Source: Ignavibacteria bacterium
GTDB lineage: Bacteria > Bacteroidota > Ignavibacteria > Tepidaquicellales > Tepidaquicellaceae
DNA: 64,000 nucleotides
Reading direction: 5' to 3'
Assembly (NCBI GenBank): GCA_016704345.1
Contig: JADJAH010000001.1
Coordinates: 468,501-532,500, forward strand
The translations under genes and the position numbers were made by a program. The notes below the pieces were generated by a model that did not search any database, had not been told where the DNA came from, and was given only the letters and a program-made list of their open reading frames with translations. This document shows positions 54,344 through 62,564 of this stretch, in pieces (positions within the stretch are counted from its first letter, which is position 1; each line of letters begins with the position of its first letter).

Positions 54344-55043
54344 TGCCTGTTACCTGACTCCATACCCACAAGAATGCCGAGTCCGGAGATGATGTGCTGT
54401 CAAAACCCATTCCGTATTTTCCTGCTATTGTGCTTGTGATCGTTCTCTTAATTGCGCCTGTTGTATCACGGCATACTATGTTATCGCCGAAGTTTGAGCT
54501 CCAGAATCCTTTTCTGTTCGGATCCCATGCAATAGTTCTGTATGCTGCGCCAGTATGCGTGTAAGATGCTACCCTTGTACCCAGCTCATTTAGTTTGTAC
54601 AATGCAGTACTTGCTGATCCGCCCCACAGATACTGTGTTCCCGATCCGTCCGGTGCTGATGTCAGATCCCTGATTGCACCTGTACCGCCGTTGTAACCGG
54701 AAATTGAATCTGCTAATGTTCCTGGACCGCCGCCTGGACCGTCAGGATTATATCTGTACAATACTGCGTTGTTCCATCTGTTCATGTAATACTTCCCGTT
54801 GAAGAAAATAGCTCCTACTGATCCGCCATTTACGCCGGGAATTGCTGAGTAATTCCAGTTGAATTGTGTGGGATAAGGAAATCCTACCGGTGGAATTGTA
54901 TCCAATTGCAAACTCAGAGTTCTGCTGTTTTCTGTTAGTGCCGGTGCCGAGTCGTTGTTCGGATTATCCTGTACGGAATATCCAAACAGAAGAAACGATA
55001 CTAACGCAACAGGTAGAATGTAAAGAAGTAGCTTTGATCTCAT
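54294..55043 (-). CDS. T9SS gene C, N-terminal fragment
   Basis: Starts at ATG 55043 with AGGAGACAAAAA upstream and a signal anchor MRSKLLLYILPVALVSFLLF. The propeller-like domain (FPYPTQFNWNYSAIPGVNGG, FNGKYYMNRWNNAVLYRYN, YLWGGSASTALYKLN) is nearly identical to gene B. After WVWSQVTG the frame is lost through one missing base near 54343 (GSFRTNWTRF instead of GGLQNQLDKI) and the last 15 codons are out of frame. Corrected, gene C would span 53349-55043, about 560 aa, with propeller, P-type domain and sorting tail. Confidence 0.8.
   Translation of the reverse strand: MRSKLLLYILPVALVSFLLFGYSVQDNPNNDSAPALTENSRTLSLQLDTIPPVGFPYPTQFNWNYSAIPGVNGGSVGAIFFNGKYYMNRWNNAVLYRYNPDGPGGGPGTLADSISGYNGGTGAIRDLTSAPDGSGTQYLWGGSASTALYKLNELGTRVASYTHTGAAYRTIAWDPNRKGFWSSNFGDNIVCRDTTGAIKRTITSTIAGKYGMGFDSTSSPDSAFLWVWSQVTGSFRTNWTRFILEQDYR
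54637..54788. repeat. 152-bp exact direct repeat, copy in gene C
   Basis: Partner of 52737-52888. The exact match inside two otherwise diverged genes suggests recent duplication or gene conversion. Confidence 0.9.
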
Positions 55044-55377
55044 TTTTTGTCTCCTTTTTGTTTATCAAATAGTTAGTGAAAATTTAAATTTTCTGAATGC
55101 TCAAAAACTTTGCGCCAAAGTTATTTAATAATATTCCTATTGTCAATAAACAAAACATAAATTCCAAAAAAGCTTCAATTGTGAATGTATACAATTCACC
55201 GTAGGCGTTCTAAGAAAAAATTGCAGGGATTTGTTTCCTCTTCATACAGATATGAGAATAGATAGTATATGATTCTAACTATATGTCGGGAAAAATATAC
55301 TTCGTCATTGAGTTTTGTAAATTGAAACTGTATCAGTAAAAATCTATTTTGAAATAAATCTGAAAGCAATACACCCG
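55044..55377. other. AT-rich intergenic region, divergent promoters
   Basis: About 330 bases between T9SS gene C and the lipoprotein gene. Apart from the ribosome-binding site of gene C at its left edge I see no conserved motif, hairpin or RNA gene. Confidence 0.45.
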
Positions 55378-56039
55378 TTGATTAAGACTCTCATAAAATT
55401 TTCGATACTATTTGTGCTGTTGATTTCTTCTTGCGGCAAAAAGAAGAACAGCAGGTATTCGCTCCGCCAGGACAGGAGACCAAAAAAGATCCTGAACAGG
55501 AACGACTTGAGCGGGAAGAATTTGAACGTCTAAAAAGACTTGAGAGCGGAGATTCCGCCTCGTTCAAAGATACAGTCTCATCAGGCATTGACACATCTTC
55601 TGCAATTTCCACAGATACTTCATCTTCGGTTACAGAAAAAAAGCAAGACAAGAAGAAACTTGTGCAGAAAGAAAAAGAACTCAACAAAAGACTCGACAAT
55701 CCGAAGGTTGCGATAAATGATTATATCGAACTTCTGCAAAGAGGTACTTCAGACAACGGAAGTTTTGAACAGAACATGAAGAAAGCAAGCGATCAGTGGG
55801 AGAAAAGCAACATTGATAGGTTCAAGAGAAACTACAAAGACACAAAGAAAATAATTGTGGTTGAAGAGCCAAAAGTAATTTCCCAGAAAGACGGTGACGC
55901 AGTGGTAGACGTCAGAATAAAGAAGATTGACAACAAGGACGGAAAGGAAGTTGAAACAAATATGACGGTCAGATATGTGCTGGCTGCTGACAGCAAAGGG
56001 AAATGGAAAATCAGAGCAAACAAAGTAACTTCAAAATAA
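55378..56039 (+). CDS. Putative lipoprotein (frameshifted near the N-terminus)
   Basis: From TTG 55378 the first frame gives a lipoprotein signal (IKTLIKFSILFVLLISSCG; lipobox ISSC). The main body is in another frame, written from 55431. Adding one A to the A5 run at 55438-55442 joins them as SCGKKEEQQVFAPPGQETKK. The rest is Lys/Glu/Ser-rich with a coiled segment and a small beta domain at the end (VVDVRIKKIDNKDGKEVETN, then YVLAADSKGKWKIRANKV), similar to DUF4878-like folds in general shape only. The function is unknown. It precedes sucD by 14 bases. Confidence 0.7.
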
Positions 56040-56053
56040 ATGTTAATTACATA

Positions 56054-57043
56054 ATGAGCATACTTGTAAATAAGAAATCGAAAGTCGTGGTTCAGGGAAT
56101 AACCGGCTCGGAGGGTTCATTCCATACTAGTCAAATGATCGAATACGGAACTAACGTTGTTGCCGGTGTCACACCTGGTAAAGGCGGAACAAAATTTAAC
56201 GGAAAAATTCCGGTGTTCAACTCCGTGAAGGAAGCTGTCAAATCAAAAGGCGCAGATACTTCTGTCATTTTCGTGCCGGCATCATTTGCTGCAGATGCAA
56301 TAATAGAAGCCGCCGACGCAGGAATAAAAGTCATAGTTTGCATTACCGAAGGAATACCTACCAAGGACATGATCAGAGCTTATGAATTCGTAAAGAACAA
56401 GAGTACTGATGAAAATCCTGTAAGATTTATAGGACCAAATTGTCCCGGCGTTATAACACCCGAGGAATGTAAGATCGGCATCATGCCGGGCTTCATTCAC
56501 AAGAAGGGAAATGTAGGCGTAATTTCCAGAAGCGGTACTCTTACTTATGAAGCTGTCTGGCAGTTAACGAATCTCGGAATCGGACAATCAACTTGCATCG
56601 GGATCGGAGGTGATCCGGTTATCGGCACAAGATTTATTGACGCGGTAAAACTTTTCAATGAAGACAAGGATACAAAGGCAATATTAATGATCGGTGAAAT
56701 TGGCGGCAATGCGGAAGAAGAAGCTGCTCTTTATATTAAGAAAAATGTGAAGAAACCGGTGATCGGTTTTATAGCAGGAAAGACAGCTCCTCCGGGAAGA
56801 AGGATGGGTCATGCAGGCGCTATAATTTCAGGCGGCAAAGGAACTGCTTCAGAAAAGTTGAAGGTGATGAAGAGTTGCGGAATACATATTGTAGAGTCAC
56901 CTTCGGATATTGGGAAAAAAGTAGCTGAAGCAATGAAGATCAAGATAACTGTTGATAAGACTGCAAAAGCAAGACCTGTAAAGGCTGCAGCAGTTAAAGT
57001 AAAGAAGACATTGAAGAAGACAGCAAAGAAATCCCTTGCTTGA
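56054..57043 (+). CDS. sucD: Succinate--CoA ligase, alpha subunit
   Basis: TCA-cycle enzyme subunit; the beta subunit (sucC) is not in the window. Start at ATG 56054 (MSILVNKKSKVVVQGITGSE); the frame upstream from 56003 is not conserved. CoA-binding GITGSEGSFHTSQMIEYGT, then GPNCPGVITPEECKIGIMPG, and the phosphorylated His in GRRMGHAGAIISGG are present. After the normal end, about 35 residues follow, rich in Lys and Ala (TAKARPVKAAAVKVKKTLKK), which standard SucD lacks. The 3' end overlaps folB by eight bases. Confidence 0.93.
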   Translation: MSILVNKKSKVVVQGITGSEGSFHTSQMIEYGTNVVAGVTPGKGGTKFNGKIPVFNSVKEAVKSKGADTSVIFVPASFAADAIIEAADAGIKVIVCITEGIPTKDMIRAYEFVKNKSTDENPVRFIGPNCPGVITPEECKIGIMPGFIHKKGNVGVISRSGTLTYEAVWQLTNLGIGQSTCIGIGGDPVIGTRFIDAVKLFNEDKDTKAILMIGEIGGNAEEEAALYIKKNVKKPVIGFIAGKTAPPGRRMGHAGAIISGGKGTASEKLKVMKSCGIHIVESPSDIGKKVAEAMKIKITVDKTAKARPVKAAAVKVKKTLKKTAKKSLA

Positions 57044-57395
57044 GATAAGGATCAATAACGCAAAGTTCTATGCTTATCATGGTGTGCTTGATTATGAGAA
57101 GAAGTATGGTAATGAGTTTGAAGTTGATATTGAGATGATCTGTAACACGGCAGAACTTGGAATGAGCGATGATCTGAATAAAACAGTTGACTATCTTTCT
57201 GTCTATAAGCTTGTTGAGAATATTTTTACGTCTTCAAAATACAATCTGATTGAGACGTTGACTGAGAAGACTTGTGATTCTGTTCTTGAGAATTTTCCTC
57301 TTGTATATTCAGTAGTTGTGAAGATCAGAAAACCAAATGCACCTCTTGGTATAATTGATTCTGTAGAGATCATTAATAAGAAGAGCAGAAACTGA
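57036..57395 (+). CDS. folB: Dihydroneopterin aldolase
   Basis: Folate pathway enzyme that cleaves dihydroneopterin. 119 aa, normal length. Family phrases are FYAYHGVLDYEKKYGNEFEV (with the active-site Glu), the catalytic-type DYLSVYKLVENIF and NLIETLTEKTCDSVL, and VVVKIRKPNAPLG near the end. Starts at TTG 57036 within the last codons of sucD. folK follows one base after the stop, so the two make consecutive steps of the same pathway from one transcript. Confidence 0.93.
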   Translation: MLEIRINNAKFYAYHGVLDYEKKYGNEFEVDIEMICNTAELGMSDDLNKTVDYLSVYKLVENIFTSSKYNLIETLTEKTCDSVLENFPLVYSVVVKIRKPNAPLGIIDSVEIINKKSRN

Positions 57396-57396
57396 A

Positions 57397-57909
57397 ATGC
57401 AGAAGATCTATCTCGGATTAGGATCGAACAGAGGAGACAGACTTGCATTCATAGAAAGTGCAGTTGATAACATTTCACGAATTGATTCAACATCTCTGCT
57501 AAGAGTATCTGCTGTTTACGAGACTGAGCCTTGGGGTATTAGAGATCAGAATTTTTTTCTCAACTGTGTTACAGAGATAACAACCGGACTTGACGCTCAT
57601 GCGATTTCCGGGAGACTCAAAGAAGTCGAAAAACTTATTGGAAGAACTAACAGCTCAAAGTGGCATGAAAGAGAGATTGATATTGACTTACTTTTCTACG
57701 GAGACATGATAGTTAATTCAAATAACTTAAGAGTACCGCATGCTGAAGTTGAAAACAGAAAATTTGTGCTCGTGCCATTGAATGAAATCGTTCCTGAACT
57801 TGTGCATCCCGTTTCCGGAAAAACCATAGCGGAATTTCTTGAAGCTTCGAAAGATAATCTGGAAGTCAATCTTTTCGGCAGACTCAGTTTATCCAACAGT
57901 ATCCATTGA
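57397..57909 (+). CDS. folK: 2-amino-4-hydroxy-6-hydroxymethyldihydropteridine diphosphokinase
   Basis: Transfers pyrophosphate to the pterin in folate synthesis. 170 aa. Motifs: YLGLGSNRGDRLAFI, YETEPWGIRDQNFFLN, IGRTNSSKWHEREIDIDLLF (metal-binding Asp residues), RVPHAEVENRKFVLVPLNEI and PELVHPVSGKT. It is coupled to folB upstream and is 14 bases before a deoxynucleoside kinase, an order common in Bacteroidota relatives. Confidence 0.94.
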   Translation: MQKIYLGLGSNRGDRLAFIESAVDNISRIDSTSLLRVSAVYETEPWGIRDQNFFLNCVTEITTGLDAHAISGRLKEVEKLIGRTNSSKWHEREIDIDLLFYGDMIVNSNNLRVPHAEVENRKFVLVPLNEIVPELVHPVSGKTIAEFLEASKDNLEVNLFGRLSLSNSIH

Positions 57910-57923
57910 AGAGCTGATGCATA

Positions 57924-58583
57924 ATGGGAGAGGATAAAAAGATAAAATATATAGCAATTGAAGGAGTCATTGGAGTTGGGAAAACTTCGCTGGCGAGAAA
58001 ACTTGCAGAAAGAATAAATGCAAAACTGATTCTTGAGAACTTTGAAGACAATCCGTTTCTTGAGAAGTTTTATTTAGATCCTCCGAGATACGCTTTTCAT
58101 ACACAGATGTATTTCCTCATGAGCCGTTACAAGCAGCTTCAGGACCTTAAGCAGTCTGACATGTTTCACGAATACACTGTTGCCGATTATATTTTCGAAA
58201 AAGACAAAATCTTTGCATATCTAAATCTTCAGGACGATGAACTGAAGCTTTACGAAAGAATCGTTTCTCTCATCGAGAAGACAATTGTTATGCCCGATCT
58301 GATAATTTACTTACAATCTTCTCTCGACAGGATTCTTCAGAATATTTCCACACGGGACAGAAACATTGAGAAGAACATAAAGAATGATTATCTAAAGGAT
58401 CTGAACGAAGGTTACAACTATTTTTTCTTTCGATACAAGGCAACAAAAGTAATGATCGTTAATTCAACTGAGATTGATTTCGTAAACAATGAAAAAGATT
58501 TCGAGAATCTTATTGGAGAAATTCTTAAACCGGAGCATTCTTCAATGGAGTTTTATAATCCGGTTAAGTCCGGAACAAATTAG
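57924..58583 (+). CDS. Deoxynucleoside kinase (dGuo/dAdo kinase type)
   Basis: Salvage enzyme that phosphorylates deoxynucleosides. 219 aa with P-loop IEGVIGVGKTSLARKLAERI, the substrate-side ENFEDNPFLEKFY, a YTVADYIFEKDKIFA segment (DRS-like position), and RDRNIEKNIKNDYL with lid arginines. Which base it prefers cannot be read from the sequence. It follows folK in the same direction. Confidence 0.9.
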   Translation: MGEDKKIKYIAIEGVIGVGKTSLARKLAERINAKLILENFEDNPFLEKFYLDPPRYAFHTQMYFLMSRYKQLQDLKQSDMFHEYTVADYIFEKDKIFAYLNLQDDELKLYERIVSLIEKTIVMPDLIIYLQSSLDRILQNISTRDRNIEKNIKNDYLKDLNEGYNYFFFRYKATKVMIVNSTEIDFVNNEKDFENLIGEILKPEHSSMEFYNPVKSGTN

Positions 58584-58589
58584 AGAATT

Positions 58590-58766
58590 ATGATGAGACT
58601 CTTAGTTATACTTGCACTTGCATTTTTTGCAGTAACTTTTCTGACCGGCATTGTCAGGAAGATCATCAAGTCAGGCGGTTTACCGCACTCTGACCGTGAT
58701 GAGATCAATAGAACAAAAGAAGACAAGAGTAAGATCATCGATGCGAAGTACGAAGAAATAAAATAG
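58590..58766 (+). CDS. Small single-pass membrane protein, 58 aa
   Basis: Frame MMRLLVILALAFFAVTFLTG, then a basic IVRKIIKSGG and an acidic/basic tail ending DKSKIIDAKYEEIK. It has one membrane helix with the tail probably in the cytoplasm. It lies seven bases after the kinase and nine before the GT9 gene in a tight forward run, and codon use resembles its neighbours, which supports it as real. The family is unknown to me. Confidence 0.7.
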   Translation: MMRLLVILALAFFAVTFLTGIVRKIIKSGGLPHSDRDEINRTKEDKSKIIDAKYEEIK

Positions 58767-58775
58767 CAGATAACG

Positions 58776-59888
58776 ATGCTGAGTCATCTGTTCAGAATGT
58801 CAGGCTCTTCCCGCAATCCCGCAGACTCTCTTTATACACCGGAGAACGTGCGAAATATACTGATTGTCAGACAGCATAATCAGCTTGGAGACATGCTTTG
58901 CTCCGTTCCCCTTTTCGCGGCAATCAGAAAGAAATACCCCGGCGCTCATATTTCTCTGGTCGCATCACCCATAAATTACGAAATTCTTTTCAGCGATATT
59001 AATCCGTTCATCGACAAAGTCATCACATACAGGAAAGCTTCCGCCCGCGAGCTCAGAGAATTTTATTCTGAACTTCGTCATCATGATTACCAGATTGGAA
59101 TTGTGCCTTCAACAGTTTCAATTTCACGGACTTCTCATTTCATAAATTATTTTTCGGGAGCAAAAGTCAGAGTTGGAGCCAGAAGTATTGACGGCAGGCA
59201 AAACAAGGTTGAATACCTGTTAAATCTTAAGAAGGATTTCTCATGGGATCCTGTCAAACTCCACCAGGTTGATAGGAATCTGGAAGTTGGAGCTCTCATC
59301 GGATGCAGTCTTTCAGAAAATGAACTTGCAGAAGTTCGCATACATCTTGGCAAAGAAGAGATCGATTTTGCGGAAGAATTTATGAAGGAAAGATTTCCTA
59401 AGAATGAGTCACCGGTTGTTGCCTTCCATCCCGGCGCGGGTAAAGGGCCAAACAGATGGGATGCAAAGAATTTTGTAGAGCTGATGAAATTGTTGAAGCA
59501 GGAATTCAATGCAGGAATATTAATAACATCCGGAACTATCGACAAGCAGGTTACTGAAGAAGTTGCACGAGGCCTTGAATCACTTGACATTAAATTTACC
59601 GTGCTTGAAAATACTCCAATCAGAAAAGTCGGTGCGGTTCTGAAGTTAACTGATCTGTACATCACAAATGACACGGGAACAATGCATGTTGCAGGAGGAG
59701 TAAATGCAAATATCATTTCGCTTTTTGGTCCGACACATGGCTATGAATGGGCTCCACGCGGTAATGACAAGATCTATATCCAGTCACCTTCATCTGACAT
59801 TAATGAGATCACAGTTGAGGATGTGTATTCAATTGCATCAACCATGCTCAGAAAAAATGTGAATGCCATGAATATTTTAGATAACTAA
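58776..59888 (+). CDS. Glycosyltransferase family 9 (heptosyltransferase-like)
   Basis: A 370-residue GT-B enzyme of the ADP-heptose:LPS heptosyltransferase family. Motifs: ILIVRQHNQLGDMLCSVPLF at residues about 30-50, VAFHPGAGKGPNRWDAKNFV in the middle, and the donor-binding YITNDTGTMHVAGGVNANII then LFGPTHGYEWAPRG. It probably adds a sugar to the lipopolysaccharide or other envelope glycan inner core from the cytoplasmic side. The exact sugar is unknown. It precedes the Ppx/GppA gene by 22 bases. Confidence 0.9.
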   Translation: MLSHLFRMSGSSRNPADSLYTPENVRNILIVRQHNQLGDMLCSVPLFAAIRKKYPGAHISLVASPINYEILFSDINPFIDKVITYRKASARELREFYSELRHHDYQIGIVPSTVSISRTSHFINYFSGAKVRVGARSIDGRQNKVEYLLNLKKDFSWDPVKLHQVDRNLEVGALIGCSLSENELAEVRIHLGKEEIDFAEEFMKERFPKNESPVVAFHPGAGKGPNRWDAKNFVELMKLLKQEFNAGILITSGTIDKQVTEEVARGLESLDIKFTVLENTPIRKVGAVLKLTDLYITNDTGTMHVAGGVNANIISLFGPTHGYEWAPRGNDKIYIQSPSSDINEITVEDVYSIASTMLRKNVNAMNILDN

Positions 59889-59910
59889 ACTTTAAGCCGG
59901 CACACTAATC

Positions 59911-61477
59911 ATGAATGAACTCATAGCCGCTATTGATATCGGAACAAATTCTTTTCCATCTGGTGATCGCCAAGATCGACAGGAAGGGAAGGTTTACTGT
60001 AATAACAAGAGCAAAGGAAGTCGTGCGGCTCGGCAGTAGTTCTAATGACATGAAGTATCTTTCTCCGGAAGCAATGGACAGAGGTGTAGAAGCTTTGAAC
60101 AGATTCAAGATGATTTGTGATTCATATAAAGCGAAGATAACGGCAGTAGCAACAAGCGCCACCAGGGAAGCACTGAACAAGGACGATTTTATCTCCAGAG
60201 TCAAGAGTGAAACAGGAATCGAGGTAAACATTGTCTCCGGATTTGAAGAGGCAAGACTCATTTATCTTGGTGTTTTGCAGTCTCTTAATATTTTCGACAA
60301 GAGAATATTGCTTGTTGATATAGGCGGTGGGAGTACAGAGTTTCTGATTGGAGAGAAAGGAAATGTTATTTATGCAAACTCCACTAAGATCGGCGCGGTT
60401 CGATTGTCAAATAAATTCTCTCTCGATAAGAAAATCAGTGGAAATGATCTTAAGAATGCTGAGCAATTTGTGAAGGGTGTCCTGAGCCCGGTGATAAGAC
60501 ACCTGTCTAGCATGGAGTTTGAACTAGCTGTAGGTTCTTCAGGAACAATCATGAACATCGGAACAATAATAAACGCCGAAAATCTTCCCGACGAAGAATC
60601 TGACTTCAACATGAATGGTTTTGTAATTAGAAAGAAACAACTTGTCACGGCCACAGAAACGATCTTTGAAGCAGAAACTCTTGCGCAAAGACTGTCAATA
60701 CCCGGTCTTGATCCAAAACGTGCCGATATTATTACCGCCGGTGCAGTGATTCTAAAACAAATATTTGACGGGCTTGGACTTGAGAAGATGACAGCATCAA
60801 ATTATGCACTTCGTGAAGGCATAATTTCAAATCAAATACAGCAGTCAATAAGCCATTATGATTTCGGTAATCAAACTGACGTCAGGTACGGAAGCGTTCT
60901 TCATCTTGGCGAAAATACTAACTTTGATCGACAGCATTCGTTTCATGTTCTTGGGCTTGCGGTAAGGATCTTTGATTTCCTTAAGAACAGGTATTCTCTT
61001 ACTCCCGATGACAAGATCTACCTTGAGGCCGCCTGTATACTGCATGATGTCGGACATCACATTTCACATAATGCTCATCATAAACATTCTTACTACATAA
61101 TCAGAAATTCTGAATTGCTCGGCTTCAATGACAGAGAAATTGAGATCATAGCCAATGTTGCCCGATATCACCGGAAGTCTCACCCTAAGACCAAGCATGA
61201 AGGATTCGGAAAACTCGACATGCAGTCGCGGGAACTGGTGCGAAGACTCTCTGGCATTCTTAGATTGGCAGATGCTCTCGACAGAAGCCACAAATCAATC
61301 GTAAAAAGTATTGAACTGAATCAAGCCGACAACACCCTGAATATCAGACTGACAGAGTGCGACTCAGAACCATCCCTCGAGATTTGGGGAGCCAATCTCA
61401 GGAAAGGACTGTTCGAAGAAAGCTTTGGACTTAAAGTTGAAATAGAAAACAAAATTCAGGAACCCGTTATTGCCTAA
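59911..61477 (+). CDS. Ppx/GppA-family phosphatase with C-terminal HD domain (5' end frameshifted)
   Basis: Exopolyphosphatase/pppGpp phosphatase of the ASKHA fold. ATG at 59911 gives MNELIAAIDIGTNSF; an extra C in the TTTTCC run at 59953-59958 then breaks the frame, which resumes as HLVIAKIDRKGRFTVITRAK. Further motifs are VDIGGGSTEFLIGEKG, AVGSSGTIMNIGTI and YALREGII. The last 180 residues have an HD-type metal site (AACILHDVGHHISHNAHHKH, ANVARYHRKSHPK). About 522 aa when corrected, the length of the long form. Which substrate dominates, polyphosphate or pppGpp, cannot be told. Confidence 0.9.
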
Positions 61478-61481
61478 AGGG

Positions 61482-62333
61482 TTACTTGGATTTCACGTTA
61501 GATTTTCTAACTTTGTCATAGTCTATTTTCTTCTTCTTATTGAAAGATGAAATGCCCTCTTTCACTTCACCGGATAAGTTGTGAATCGATAGCCAGTCAC
61601 GAGCATGACCGATCGTTGTATGCCAGGAAAGATCTCTCCAGAAATTCAGATGCTGTTTTGCATATCTGAGACATTCCGGCAATTTGTTGTGAAGCTTTTC
61701 TGCAAGAATATCAACCGCTTCATCAAGCTTATCAAATGGAACCACCTGGTTGATCAATCCCCATTCAAGAGCCTTTTGTGCCGGTATTTCTTCGCACAGA
61801 AAAAGTATTTCGCGCGCTCTTCTGTCACCAACCAATAACGGCAGGAACTGCGTTGCGCCGGCTGCAGCCACACTGCCTCTTGCAGCTCCAACCTGCCTTA
61901 TGATCACATGATCGGCCGCTATTGCAAGATCACAGCTCATATTCATCTCGTTACCTCCACCTACTGTCATTCCGTTCAATCGGGCTATTGTCGGCTTCCC
62001 CACATTTCTCATTACTTCATGAAGCTGAATAAACTCGTACATCCATTTGTAATAATCATTCGGATTCCCGAGAAAGTATTCCTGTTGTTCGTCAAGATCA
62101 GCTCCGGTTGAGAACGCTCTCTTTCCGGCACCGGTTAAGATGATCACTGAGATCTCATCATCCCAGGCTGATTGTTTAAAAGCCAGTGTGAGTTCGTTGA
62201 TGGTTGTAAGATCAAGGCAGTTGAGTTTTTTCTCTCTGTTTATCGTTATGACAGATTTGTAGCCGTCCTTCTTGTAAAGAATGTTCTTAAATTTCGGCTT
62301 GCCCTTAATGTAAGACTTAAATGTCTGCTTCAA
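61482..62333 (-). CDS. Enoyl-CoA hydratase/isomerase (crotonase) family protein
   Basis: Crotonase fold of about 283 aa. Oxyanion-hole loops are AFSTGADLDEQQEYFL and the GGGNEMNMSCDLAIAAD segment; ARGSVAAAGATQFLPLLVG then RRAREILFLCEEI follows. The C-terminus has HARDWLSIHNLSGEVKEGIS. I prefer TTG at 62333 (TTGAAGCAG) as start; the frame reaches 62366. Several residues differ from plain short-chain hydratases, so it may act in aromatic or cyclic acid breakdown; this is inference. It converges on the Ppx/GppA gene four bases away. Confidence 0.8.
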   Translation of the reverse strand: MKQTFKSYIKGKPKFKNILYKKDGYKSVITINREKKLNCLDLTTINELTLAFKQSAWDDEISVIILTGAGKRAFSTGADLDEQQEYFLGNPNDYYKWMYEFIQLHEVMRNVGKPTIARLNGMTVGGGNEMNMSCDLAIAADHVIIRQVGAARGSVAAAGATQFLPLLVGDRRAREILFLCEEIPAQKALEWGLINQVVPFDKLDEAVDILAEKLHNKLPECLRYAKQHLNFWRDLSWHTTIGHARDWLSIHNLSGEVKEGISSFNKKKKIDYDKVRKSNVKSK

Positions 62334-62564
62334 TATCAGAATGGTTTTGTTTTGTATGAAGTGCAAATATAATTAATGCCGCTAAGTAAATTTATCCCAA
62401 TTAAAATATAGTAACAAACAAAACCCATAGCTCAATCATCAAATCCAATTAGGTGTTGTACCAAAATTTTTCCACTTACTAATAATTACTTGACTTAATA
62501 AGGTTGTTTACATAATTTCATCAAAAGTTTTTTGACCTTTCAATTATTCTATAAGGAGAATTAA

